DNA of 64,000 nt from Floccularia luteovirens (Eukaryota; Basidiomycota; Agaricomycetes; Agaricales; Squamanitaceae), in contig VSJF01000010.1 in NCBI GenBank assembly GCA_009739215.1, positions 1,302,001 through 1,366,000 on the forward strand. The letters are read 5' to 3'. Made by a program: the position numbers and the translations under genes. The notes below the pieces were generated by a model. The model had not been told where the DNA came from, did not search any database, and saw nothing but the letters and a program-made list of their open reading frames with translations. This document shows positions 1 to 11,516 of this stretch, piece by piece; positions within the stretch are counted from its first letter, which is position 1; each line of letters opens with the position of its first letter.

Positions 1-1746
1 AGATGTGAAGATATGAACTTGGTAACCATCCAACAACATTGTTTGGACCCAACAGAAATTGATCAACATGTTTGGAAAGCCACGCTCCATATAAGATGAT
101 GAGATGTTTGGTTGACAAGGAGTTTAGGGGGCAATGTTTGTTACCTCGGAACACTGGTGAGAATTTTTGTCTCTCGGACGGGCCCGGGGCCGATCCTTAT
201 CAACCCGTTTTATAGACCCTCTGGGGTGCAGATGTTGTTTTGGTCATCTGAATCGTTGCTTTGATTGCGCCTCCTGTGAAAAATTAGATGAATAATGGTA
301 TATCAACTTGATCTCAACAATTGGAACCTTAGCCTTCCTGACAGGACCATCATGCGCAGTAACATCACCGTATTGCTTGTCAAGGAAAAGAAAAGGACCC
401 TGTGAGCTTGCGATCATACACCCTTCTTTCGTAAGAAAGTAGGATTTTGTAATTTGTTTTCCGCAAGTTATTACCAAAAATTGTTGCAATTCCAATTATC
501 AGAATTCTGCAATCAAACCGAAGTACTTCGATGTCAAAATTATTAGTGGAGCAGCGCTCACATGACATACTCATTTGGACAAAGTTACACATGAACTAAC
601 GACTGATCAACTCTCCGGGAAAAAAAAGTTAGGCCGTCTTTCGACCCCGAAAATAGTAAAACGACGGTGCTTCAAATCCTTGGAGACACAGGGATATATG
701 TGAAATACCAAGGTCCATGTGGACTGGGTGCATAGCTGGTCGACTTCCGCCGAAAACTTAACGTAAACATAATTCTATCGCTGGGTGATCGACCAAGTTT
801 AGTCGGTGCTCTATTGGTTCTCCCAGAGAGGAAGAGACCAATCAACGAATCAGTTTCAAGAACACTCTTCTGCCCGGGGCTGCCAAGTTACTCATGCAGT
901 GATACCAACACCGCCCGGACATCTTTGCTCTGGTAGAAATCTCGAAAAGTATTGTGGGGCCCCTGTATTGCTGTTCTCCTTTACGAGCTACTAGAGAAAG
1001 TGCAGTGTCACAGGTTGCAACGAACATCACCTATATTGTCGCGGTCGCAAGTTGTCGGGGAAGAATGTTTCTATTCCCCCTTTTCCACGATCACCCGTGT
1101 CATAGAACACCCAAGATAGCTCATATTTTCGCGGATAGTAAAAACAGACACAATTGGTTCGTATTGATGATGGAGGACTGAAGGATAAACGGGAGCAGTT
1201 CCGAACTGATGAGCCATGTGAAAAGACCATGATGGACAGGGGTACGTCGTAATATCTGCAAAATGAACAATATATTATTTTTGGGTACATGCATGTATAT
1301 AACACATTTGAAGCAGCCTATATATGCGTAGAGAGGTGAGGTATCACACGGACATATCAAGATTTTGGACATAGGTGACGCGCGGGTTGACAAAAACAAA
1401 AACAAAAGAATGTGTCAAAGTGAGAATAAGAGAGCACACATCGATAACGCGGAACAATGAAGCTGGATACTGATGCAATGGAGGGATAGAAGTATAGTTG
1501 TATAAAGGGATGGAAGCTAATGGATTTGAAAAACCAACACACCAATGCAAATTCTTTGGTTTTGGTACATCGCCTATGCGTGTACTGCCCCATATATTCA
1601 GGCAGACCAAAAGTGTCACTCCCAGGTCCAAATGATGCCACAAGCATAATATGCGTCATAACCCCAAACAGGAATGCGGAAGGCTATAGCACATGAACAC
1701 TTCTACCAGAACGTTGCGGGTAAAATTTCCAAGAGACCCAAAACAA
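1..1746. other. Left-edge region without a convincing gene
   Basis: Only short open frames occur on both strands, none with a recognisable motif or a believable exon chain. A minus-strand frame at 244-495 has protein-like composition but no ATG start and no family resemblance. A gene cut by the window edge cannot be excluded. No repeat or RNA gene was recognised. Confidence 0.4.
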
Positions 1747-2886
1747 TCAAGATTTCTGAGGACCCACAGCGCGACGTAGTTCATCCTCTAACGTATCACG
1801 TTTTTCAACACAGTGGGCAGCAAGTTTTCCCGAGTTATTTTCCGGTTTATCCCAGTCCTCTCCAGTTTCTTCAACAGGATCTTTGAGGTCATGGAAGTCA
1901 AGCTTCCTTGGTTTCAGTGCTTCCAGATCTACAGCATCAGAGTCACTGTCCGACACCGACCCACGGGATCTTCTGATAGTCCCATGTTTTGCAATTGTAC
2001 GTTTCGCGAGAGGACTCTTATTTCCTCCTACACCTTTACTGATACCCTTCTTATTCCCTTTTGAACCACGTCCAGGAAATAGTAAGCGAGGAGGGAAGTG
2101 TACAGGTGGAGAGTAATCTGGATGTTCAATCGGTAGAGAAGCACCAGGAGGTGGTGAAATTGCACGCTTTGTAACGGGATTGTATAATGGATTCTGGTAA
2201 ACACGACGAACACCACGGCTACACATGCAGATTTAGCGTCAACCATACGTCTACTACGATGAGAATACTCACAAGACATATGTAACAGTTGGAGGTTCCT
2301 CGTGGCGCTTGGGTGTCGGAGATACTTTATCATTCGCGATCTCATTGGGAGTCTCAGGAGAAGCTGAATGGGGTGAGGAAGAAACAAGGAATGGATTGTT
2401 TGGTGAGTCACGACGTGGCTTAGGCGTGGATGGAGGTGATGAAGCAGCAGCTGGGCTTGGAGTCATAGCAGCGATCCTAGCGGATCTACGATGCGATGGA
2501 GGAGGTGATACAGGAGCAGAATTCAACACTGCTGTACGTTCACGCCGCTGGTACAACAAGGGTTGTTTCGCGGATACTGTAGGTAACGCTGGTCCTTTTG
2601 TGCCTACAGAGTCAGTGAGCCAAAACGCATCCTCATCATCATCTGGAGCATTCGACACATGAATACGCCGTTTCTTATTCGAGGCAGTAGTCCCATGTTT
2701 CTTGTCGTTATCGCTTGCTAGAGTCTTTGTGGTTCCATCATCATCATCACTACTGTCACTATCGAATGAGCCCCTAGAGCGATTCTTAGCGTGTCTTCGA
2801 CGTGTACGAGGTGGAGTGGGCAACGACGCAGTCGAAGCCGAGCGTTTGAGAGAGTGACGGACAGGTAGAGTGGGGGAATTGAGCAT
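1747..2886 (-). CDS. Disordered, probably nuclear conserved protein (function unknown)
   Basis: Two exons. Exon 1 runs 2886-2273 and exon 2 runs 2218-1747, separated by a 54 bp GT-AG intron (2219-2272) that rejoins the frame as ...TVTYVF/RGVRRVYQNP.... I chose the ATG at 2886; an in-frame ATG at 2931 lies 15 codons upstream. The protein is Ser/Pro/Arg-rich and mostly low complexity, with a basic RTRRRHAKNRSRG-like stretch that could act as a nuclear localisation signal, followed by an acidic SDSSDDDD patch. The only apparently ordered segment spans the splice junction. The architecture (TPPRTRRR, SP/TP sites, one short conserved motif) resembles small cell-cycle or transcription regulators, but I do not recognise a named family and assign no function. 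Confidence 0.7.
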
Positions 2887-3576
2887 GTTGGTTGTGTGGT
2901 GGTTGTGGCAGCAAGGCAAGCGTCTATTCATTCAATTTGGAACAATGGCCACCTGAAGAAAACATATATAAATACAGGTGCACCGCCACAACATTTCTTT
3001 TGTTTTCAGCGCTGTGGCCGCGAAACTGTACAGGTCAATGCATACGGAAACCAGGAAGTAATTGTTTCTCCTGGATGGCCTATTGCAATCGATCTGACTG
3101 TTAAAATCAGTTTTGAGACCAAGTAGTGTATTTTCTCCACCGTTTGACCTCTTGACGTCTTATTTTTACAAGACAGGAGCATCATAAATGAATTTTATCG
3201 TCTATGATAATATAATGATATTCGCTATTTTGTCAAAATGGTAATTGAAAGATGGATTTAGGTCTTGGAGTGCCCGAAGACAGACTTGTTGATGGTTTAT
3301 ACGACAATGTATGCTCATCTGACTTTCGCATCTAAATGGAACATACATACAAAAACTGGCATGAGTTCAGATTCTAGTTTCAAGATAATTTCTATGTACC
3401 CAACCGACAACATTGTTTCCAAAATGTACCACAAGAGATTAAAAGCAGATTCAAATCACAAAAACTTTATAAAGCACCAAGAGTTTTAGAAGCTTCATAA
3501 TATGTATAGTAAAACATGCTAGTACTTATTATATAAAATGTTTATGTAAATTGCATTCTTCATGAAGATGATATTA
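2887..3576. other. Intergenic, AT-rich
   Basis: This is the 5' side of the disordered-protein gene and the 3' side of the F-box gene at 3577-4800 (minus). Only short, motif-free frames are present. It presumably holds the promoter of the upstream gene, but no clear TATA box was picked out. Confidence 0.4.
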
Positions 3577-4800
3577 TTACCGGCTTCGTAACGAGTCAAC
3601 AGCAGTGGAAGATATGTCGTTTTGTGCCGAGAAACACGACAATGACAATGTCTGCGGGGGACAAAAAAGCAGACGAGAAGTGATGGGATACATATCAAGT
3701 CGCTTCAGGCGATCGCAAAACTCTTCCTTTATGCATGATGAACGTATTTCAACGTAATTCACAGTCTGCAAGTAAGGTATAATCAGGATCTTGAGTACTT
3801 CTTCCTCGGGTAAGAAGGTACCACTGATGCGCAATCTATTGAGTGGACACGCAGAGCGAATAAGGAAGTTCTCGAGAGAGTCAGAGTCGAGTCTGGAGGA
3901 ATTGGTTCCCCCAATTAATTGAATCCGTAATAGTCGTAGGGAAGGGAGAGTGAAGTGGTCTAAAAAAGTCTGCAGGTTGCAGTCGAGAAAACGAAGGCGG
4001 AGACGACTTAGATGCAGGAGAGTGACAGAGGGTGAATTTGTCCAGGATGAATCGAATACATCTGTGACGTGTTGCATCGAGACTTCTTCAACTGCTTGAC
4101 AATCAGAAAGATATGAGACGCAATCGCCTATGCTGATAGGACATGAAAGATGTATATTTGTCATTTGTTTCCAAGTCAATGAAGGTAGTCCGGGAACGAA
4201 TGAAGTCCAGGAGAGAGTTCTAAGTCTAGGCATTAAAGGGAAGGAAGACGCGAGGTTGGACGCCGCGTTTTGTTTGCAATAAAGAGTTTCGATTTTCAAT
4301 CTCTCTAACAACAGCGCTGTAGTGGTGACAGTTGATTCCATGCGCTCAACCAGAGGATCGGTCATGAATAATGTCACATGTCGCCAGCGATGAATTTGGG
4401 TGACGAAAAGGTCAAATATGTTTTCAAGGTATCTCTTACTACTACGTAGGACTGGTTCGGACATAGCGATGAGTTTAAGTGATAAGGGGCAGCTGCGGGA
4501 TCGCTGCAGGAAGAGGTCTACCAACTGGGGGTCGGGTACTGCTAAATCCCAGAGTGGAACTATTTGGATAGCAGACCACAAAGTTGGTGTCGAGATGGCC
4601 AACAATCTCCACCGACGACACACTCCACACATCAGCAAGGGTGCCCAACACGCTTTCAACTGGTGCAAGTTCTCTTCATCCCCAGATTCGCCAAAGCACC
4701 AAGCGAAGATAGTAGTCAGGACATCATCTGGTACATTTGCTATGTGGTCAATATTCTGTTGTAATCCATCCAATGTGATTTTCATGGTAGGGTGATTCAT
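3577..4800 (-). CDS. F-box-domain protein (paralogue of 19708-21084)
   Basis: Uninterrupted 407-residue frame from an ATG at 4800. Residues about 20-80 form an F-box-like domain: NVPDDVLTTIFAWCF, then WAPLLMCGVCRRWR and PTLWSAI, which is the usual pattern in Agaricomycete F-box proteins. The rest (about 90-400) is Leu-rich with irregular repeats, as expected for a divergent leucine-rich-repeat substrate-binding part. Known role of the family: the F-box binds Skp1 and presents substrates to an SCF (Skp1-Cullin-F-box) ubiquitin ligase; the substrate here is unknown. The gene at 19708-21084 matches it block by block (the LLMCGVCRRWR motif, the LQRS-CPLSL motif, the YLS-C segment), so the two are paralogues in opposite orientation about 15 kb apart. 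No intron is needed and no lesion is visible. Confidence 0.85.
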   Translation of the reverse strand: MNHPTMKITLDGLQQNIDHIANVPDDVLTTIFAWCFGESGDEENLHQLKACWAPLLMCGVCRRWRLLAISTPTLWSAIQIVPLWDLAVPDPQLVDLFLQRSRSCPLSLKLIAMSEPVLRSSKRYLENIFDLFVTQIHRWRHVTLFMTDPLVERMESTVTTTALLLERLKIETLYCKQNAASNLASSFPLMPRLRTLSWTSFVPGLPSLTWKQMTNIHLSCPISIGDCVSYLSDCQAVEEVSMQHVTDVFDSSWTNSPSVTLLHLSRLRLRFLDCNLQTFLDHFTLPSLRLLRIQLIGGTNSSRLDSDSLENFLIRSACPLNRLRISGTFLPEEEVLKILIIPYLQTVNYVEIRSSCIKEEFCDRLKRLDMYPITSRLLFCPPQTLSLSCFSAQNDISSTAVDSLRSR

Positions 4801-5440
4801 CGGCGAATCGATAATGCAAGTGGGATATAACCGTGGAGGTGATATTGATTTGAGTAGTTCGAGCTAACCAAGAGGGTCCGACCAGTTATGAATGTTTTCA
4901 ATGGGATCTTAAAATTTTGTCCTTTCGTGGGGGAGGGGTAATTAAAGGGGTTTACACCAAGATGCATTGACGACTGGTGCCACGGCAAAAGGCCAACCCT
5001 GAAAGCAAACTTAAGCTTCCTACACGTGCACCAATGGTCAGACAGGCCAGGGTTTCCTTGATATCGATAATCCGAGGGAGAACTTGGGCGTTCATCTTGA
5101 CGATGCTGTCGTCTATACTAACCGAAGTCATAGTGTGTTAAGCGATCAAATACATCACTATACAACACACTAAAACTTTAAACGAAGCTTCTTGAATACG
5201 TAGGCATGATCCCAACATAAGAACATAGCACACAGTAACTTCAACAATCGGTTAGGACATCCAGCACAGCGCAGCCAAAAAAATGTGAACCTCACATGCA
5301 GCAACAAATTACGAGAATTTCCTATCGGATACCTTGATATAAACACAAATTTCACTAGAGACACAAAAGTCAGAAGTACATAGGACATTGCATTATATTT
5401 GAATTACTAACTCAGTGTCCCGACCCGCCAATCTCCATCC
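4801..5440. other. Intergenic between F-box and SET-MYND genes
   Basis: 5' flank of the minus-strand F-box gene and 3' flank of the SET-MYND gene. The short frames here carry no motif. Nothing else was recognised. Confidence 0.4.
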
Positions 5441-7874
5441 TCATGTAGCTTTTGACGGTGGCGCTCTGTCCATTGCATTTTTTACTCCAGTTTTCCATAC
5501 ACTTAACTCCTTTTCGATATCAACAAGCTGGGCTCTCACACTCCGTCCTACTTCACCTCCTTCATTCTTGCCATTTCCAAAACCTATAAAAAGTTCTCCG
5601 CGGGCGCGAACCAGAGTATCATACGCAAGCCGAAGTCGAGCGGGACCAGACGGTGGATATTTCGCATTTTGGGAACCTAGAAGATGCGCACGACCAGTCT
5701 CAAGATGTTGTGGAGCAGGTTCATCCACTGCAAGAAGCTTCCCCACTTCTGCTAATGCTATTCCACGGGCAGGATGGCCATAGACCAACACATGAGACAG
5801 CCCATTGCTTGCTCGGGTCGCAGCACGGATAACGTCATCAAGTTTTTTCTGAGCCATTTCTAAACCCTGTTTCTCGTCATTTTGGCCCGAGGTCACGTAG
5901 CTTACTGCTTCACTATCTTGAACCTGAGGTGACAAGACCTCCTCTACATAGTTATCCGACGGGGGCAACGAAGCGATAAGAAGGGAAGTGTGTAAGCGAG
6001 ATAGGGCTAGTAGAGGGTGTGTTGATGATAAGAGCCCAGCCGAAATGAGTATAGGAATCAAATTTCTTGTAAGCTGAAGTGCCTTTTTCGGATCTGGTAA
6101 TTAATCAAAAGAATGATTTATCATCCAAGAAAACAAGTTACCAGTGAGCTGTATTCTCTCAGCTTTTTCCAAGCCCTCTTGGCCTACCCTGACAGCATCC
6201 AATATCGCATCGGTGTCTTTTACGGCGGATTTGCAACTTGTGCATCGTGTCAAGCCGTCATCTGGGAACCGACCAAATGATAAATCAAACATTAATGACC
6301 ATGAGAAAAACCTGTGGACAAACCTTCTGTCGGTAAGCGACAGACACCCCCACATTTTCTTGGGCAATCAATTGATTCTCTGGGATCGACATAAGCCAGG
6401 GATGCTGAGAGCGTACAAAGCGAGCAATGACATATGAAATTATAAGTTTCTTTGAGTGTTTGTTGCCGTTGGAGAATAGGGTATGTCGTATCGATATATG
6501 ATGTGAGAACCTATCAAACACGTTCAGATAGCCCTCTGGTGTATTAGAATTATTGTTACCTCTTCATCTGGTGAGATAGCTTTCAATGCGATTACTTGCA
6601 TTTGAGGCTCATATTCTTTTGACCCTGTCGCTCGAGGAAAGACAACGACAGCATTGGGATCACAGGAGTGATTTATGAGGGCAACAGATGGTGTTATACA
6701 TGCTCCAAGAGGTGTGAGCGTGGGAGAGGTAATTGTGAAAGTATTAGTTGTAAACTAAAATCAACCATCAATATACATATATGCCCGTTGAAGCTGAATA
6801 AATCGACCCCACCCGAGATATTACATCAACAAGATCGGCAGCAGATTGGATGCCATATCCCGCGAGATCCTGAGGAGAAGAAAGACCCAGGTATCGAACA
6901 AGGGTATGAGCAAGCCGAGTCTGTAATTGTGAGTTATCAGTCGTGGCAGCTTTCTGAAGGGAAGTTCGGTCTATGGAATACATCTGTCAGAATTTCAGGA
7001 CACAACGGTATGGACACTCACGCGATTGTAAGGAATTGAACTCCCTAGCCTGGCATAAGGAAATCATTTAGTCGAATTGTTTTGAGTTGTTCTGTTAAAT
7101 CTAACCCAAACGCTATCCTGGCCCTTCTTTTTTATTCTCCATAGTAATCTTCCTAGGCATCGAACAGCATCGTTCGGCACAGATTCAGTCTGCGTGGCCG
7201 ATGGCCATGAAGTCAAAGCTGTACATTCCTGTTTATGTAGTGTCCAATCTGCAGTCTGGCATTTCTACGAACAAAAAACATTGGTATCGGTGAATCCATA
7301 TCATGGATGCACTCACGGAATCACAATAGTGGACTATTTTACAGCTAGTACATCTCTTCAATGAGGATCCTGCACCAAAGCAGCTTGAACAGTATGTTTC
7401 GAGATGCTCTGTCGACAATGCAGCAGTATGAGGTTTCATCGAAAGTAGAACATCGCCTAGGAACTGTCAAGTCTAAGCTGAGAAATTGGGATGAACGAAC
7501 ATACCAGGTTTTCGTTGAACGGTATTCCATAATCCTCTTCCTGTTCCTTCTGAAACACGTATCTGGATTCCTTTAGGAATGGATGCATATAGACCATCAA
7601 GGTCGGCTACACCTAGCGAGGAGGTTCCTAGTTGGGACGTTTGTCCGCCGTTAATTGACGTTGTATCCTGCGAATGCCCAACCTTCTCATCGTCCGGAAT
7701 AGTATCCGATTCATTGGAAAGAACATCACTCTGACTGGGGCCGTTCGTGAGGGTCGTTGTCACCTGTTCTCCACTCACGTCTGATGTGGAAGGTGTGGAA
7801 CTCGCAGAAGTAACAAATGACCTTTTAGCTTCTCGTGCCTTTCTGGAAGATTTCAATTGTGTGAATTCGGACAT
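5441..7874 (-). CDS. SET-MYND (SMYD-type) protein lysine methyltransferase
   Basis: Nine exons joined by hand: 7874-7505, 7456-7317, 7264-7106, 7049-7022, 6970-6813, 6754-6560, 6510-6324, 6261-6142 and 6093-5441. They total 2010 nt, about 669 residues, with phases agreeing at every junction. An N-terminal Ser/Thr-rich extension (about 1-100) precedes the split SET domain, which begins around GTGRGLW. The MYND zinc finger follows: CSSCFG..LKRCTSCKIVHYCDS..CQ..DW..HK..C. The SET core has the characteristic INHSCDPNA motif and LTSYID, followed by post-SET cysteines (CHCSLC). The C-terminal part is helical, as in the SMYD family. Known role: transfer of methyl from S-adenosylmethionine to lysines of histone or non-histone proteins. 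The target is not predictable. An extra Cys-rich patch (CPRKCGG, CTSCK) lies between the post-SET motif and the helical tail. Confidence 0.85.
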
Positions 7875-8385
7875 GGTTCAAGTTATGGTCGGGCAAGTTT
7901 CTGCTTTCCGAAATGAACGACTTTATAAAAGTTCAAGATTAAGCATGGAGAGTGATGAAATCCATGGCAGTTGTCGCGAGAATTGTTGGTTTCCATAAAA
8001 AGGAATTCTGGCCTCAACTACATATATACACCAGTGGGAGCGACATTGTCGACAAACTGTATCGAAGTTACATACAAAAGACCTGCCTTATCGTTAGTAC
8101 ATATTTACAATTCGTGGGTATAATAGATAGTATTAATGCGTGGTCAAGCGTGATGAATTCCAAAGAAGTAATGATTAAAAAGTGAAGAACACTACTCATA
8201 GAATACTTATTCATTAATCATAGGGCATGCGAGGGAAAGATCGTGGGGGGAAAGCAGTGTAAATCATTTAGCTTTTGTATCAGGAGAGGAAGTATCATGT
8301 ATATCCAATGTTGTCGTACTGTGCAAGAGATTGTGGATGAGCTGTTTAGAATCATTTCATCAGAGTTTATATATTGAGTGAATAG
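7875..8385. other. Intergenic
   Basis: Short region between the SET-MYND start and the 3' end of the membrane-protein gene, both on the minus strand. It should contain the SET-MYND promoter. No coding frame or repeat of note. Confidence 0.4.
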
Positions 8386-11300
8386 TCAAATGCATACCGG
8401 ATTGATTGGCCGGGAGTAATCCACATGATCCCTCAAACTAGTTGAGCTTGCCTGCAAAGCCGGCCCGAGAGCCATCCCAAGGTGAGGGTGTAGCAAACCC
8501 TCGATCATGCTTGAGTTAGAAGTGGGAACAGGTGATGGGTACCGTACTGTAATATCATTCCATGGAAGATCTGTTGCAGGAAGGGTTGTATACCGAGTTT
8601 CAAGTGAATTCGTTGCGTCAGGGTTCCATACAGCAGGCGGAATTGCCGGAGGGAGAGGCATTGGATTCAACAAAGAAGATGGGGTGTGACTGGCAGGATG
8701 GACACTGACTCGCGGAAGCACCGACTCTTGTGATATGGGGCGTACACTTTTTCCACCCGGAATTGTCGACATGGAAGCTCGCCGAAGTCGACCTAATAGT
8801 CCTCGTACCCCAATCTTAACCGAGTCAGTGTAGTTCGGATCCCGGGGCATATCAGGATAAGTTGCTTTCTTCTGGCTGAAAGGTAGGTTTTGGCCATGAT
8901 ACATAGACGCCTTTCCATTCTTCATCAAACCAGTAGTAGAAGATAATGACTCTCCATGACTATTTGAAGATGAACAACCAGCGGAAGATGTGATCACTTT
9001 CCCATTACCCGATGAACAAGCCTCGACTTGTGATGGAACGGATGATCCAAGCCCCAGTGGATTGTAGTTCGTTTGATGACCTGCTATGGTGAAGCTACTA
9101 GGTGGCACCCTCCCATTGAGAGCTGGCGACGTGTTCACCAGCGTCTGATCAAGCCCAGGCATGTATGACTGACCACCTAGAGCAGTGGTCCGCACGGGTG
9201 GTAGACTCGATATCTCGAAGCTGTTCTCTCGCTGCCACTCTACAGATCCATTTTCACTATCGTTATTGGCATTGCCTTCTTCTGTACCATGACCTTGACT
9301 TCCAGGCATAGGTAACTGATGCATAGGAGAAGTAACTTCCGTGGAAGATCCTGGGTAATGGGGTTCATATGATATGTAGTCGTCATCTATGGGAGCACGC
9401 CATCCCGCTTCCGGCGAACGATACAAGATGTGTTCTTTGGAGTCGTTAAAGCTTTGTCGCCTTTTGCATCTTCTGCAAGCAAAAAATGTCAAGAACACAG
9501 CCCCAATAATAACAGTTGCCGCTGCTATAGCCACTCCAACTATTGCTCTGGTGTCATGAGCGAATCTATCGGGAAGTCGTGAGCTTACGTGGTCTAACCA
9601 GCTGAAGTTACCTACCCGTTCATTCGAGGAGTATCAGTGCTTAAAGAACCAGTTTCTATGACAGTACTATAGGTACTAGTACCAATACCCGAGTATGTGC
9701 TCGTCCAATATTTGGTAATCGTGGTGCGCCTGGAAGACCTCGAAGGCAGGAAAACTTATTCCAAGAACATGGCTCTGAGAAGTTCTAGGGAGTCAAATCA
9801 AGGACAACTTACCTGATCTTCTGGATGTTGTCGTAGACTCCGTCGGGGAAAAAACGGGTTCGGGCGTGCTAAATAGTTTTTAAGTTACTCCATAGGATGA
9901 AAAGAGACTACTTTACACTTACAGCGTTGGGGTTATTGGTGGGTCATCTGTTGAAGATGGTATCGGTGTAGATAGAGTTGAGAAACTGTCGTTTATAGAG
10001 GTCGTTGAAGGCGGTGGGAAGATTGTCATGACTGGTGTCTGGGAAAAGCTGGGGCTAAGACTTTCCGGAGTTGTCGTCGTATCCGGGTCTTGAGAAGTCA
10101 GAGTCGGACTTGGCTGAATGGTAGTTGGGTCCATCGTTGGTCCACCGCTCGTAGGTGAAGTAATAGATTCCTCCGATGTCAAAGGGGAGGCGCTGGTTGT
10201 CACGACCACTGAAGTACTTCCTATCTATGATGGAAAAAGTCAATGAATGAGCACAGATCGAATTATAACCCGAGTAAACAGATGGAGCATTCAAAACGTG
10301 ATTAAGTCAAACAATCAAATCGATTACTATGGTGATAAGACAGTGCAAAGAAAAGCGAGCGACTATCAGGGTGCAGTGGAGCTTTTCTTTGATAGTGGCA
10401 CATCATACTTACAACACTTGATGTTATCACAATTGGAGGCCGACTCGTTTGTGTTGTAATGGACAACGCAGAATCGGAGAACGATGAACTCGTAGAGATT
10501 CCGATACTTGAAGACAAAAGGATAAATGGGGTTGTAGATGTCCCAAGAAAAAGTGGGGGACTCGTTGAAGCAGGGGATAAAAAGGTTTGTGCAGAAACGG
10601 AAGAAGTGGAAGAAGGAAAGTTTTGGGGAGATTGTGCTGAAGCGGTATCTGAAAGTCTGGGGGTTGAGGTGGACGAACTCACTAAAACCTGATTTGAGGT
10701 CGAGGTGCTGGCCAGGGCACTGGTGAAAGCTGGTGGCGTCTATCAATTAAACTTTATAAATTTCTGACACATTGTCAAAGTTCTCACCACTAGAAACCGA
10801 TGAAGTGGTCGCTAGTTTTTAGATTCGTCAGTTTTTTCTCTCTTGCGATATTCCCGATCTTTAGATCGAAACTTACTCAGATTCTCTGTTACTGTGTCGG
10901 AGACAACTACGCTCGACAATGATGACACTGCAGTATACAAAAAAAAACATGTGAATTAGCTGAGCACACCAAGATCGGAAGGTACTGGTTCTACAGACCT
11001 GGGAGACTGGTAGTACTGGGCAAAGATTCTTTCCGAATCAGTCGAGAAATCAGACAGGTTGCCTATTGAAAAGATTGTGATTACAGACCACTCGATACAA
11101 TAATGGTTTGTTCCGAAACCGAAGAAGTTTCAGTACTTGTTTCTATTGCAAGGCTTCCAGAGGACACTTGACTTTCCTGGCTAATGAATCATCAGCATGA
11201 AAACACATGTGAGATCGAGAATGACAAAGGAAACCAACAGATCTTGTCGTCGCACTGGGACAAAGTTGTCATATCCCGCCGTACCCTCAATCAAGGCACT

Positions 11301-11516
11301 GTAATAGTCGACATGGTTTGTAGTATAGGACGTGGACAAAGTATCTGTTCCTACAATCGCGAATACTTTACTTGCCACGCTGGCTATTCGGGGACGCAAG
11401 GGATTTTGGATGAAATGTAAGACAAATTGTACTGCTGTCAATCGCAGTGAGACTTGTGTCGTAATGGTCGTATTGGCGGACTCAGGAGGCAGAAAGATCG
11501 AATAAAAGTAAGACAT
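8386..11516 (-). CDS. Ser/Thr-rich single-pass membrane protein, 5' end uncertain
   Basis: The last exon (8386 to about 9570) encodes one membrane helix (AIVGVAIAAATVIIGAVFL), then a CRRCKRR stop-transfer and a cytoplasmic tail of about 360 residues rich in Ser/Pro. Upstream are several short exons: about 9620-9720 (ending STDTPRMN), 9919-10209 (TTTTPESLSPSFSQTP-like) and about 10400-10740. Smaller pieces lie near 10900-11160. They encode an extracellular part dominated by Ser and Thr, probably heavily O-mannosylated. The layout resembles fungal wall-stress or Mid2/Wsc-like sensors and the many uncharacterised single-pass proteins of mushrooms, but no cysteine-rich WSC domain was seen. The 5' exon and signal peptide were not resolved. 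An ATG at 11516 opens a frame, but the true start may lie further upstream. Confidence 0.55.

Noticed and set aside
5415..5783. Plus-strand 122-codon frame
   Set aside because: Antisense to the last exon of the SET-MYND gene.
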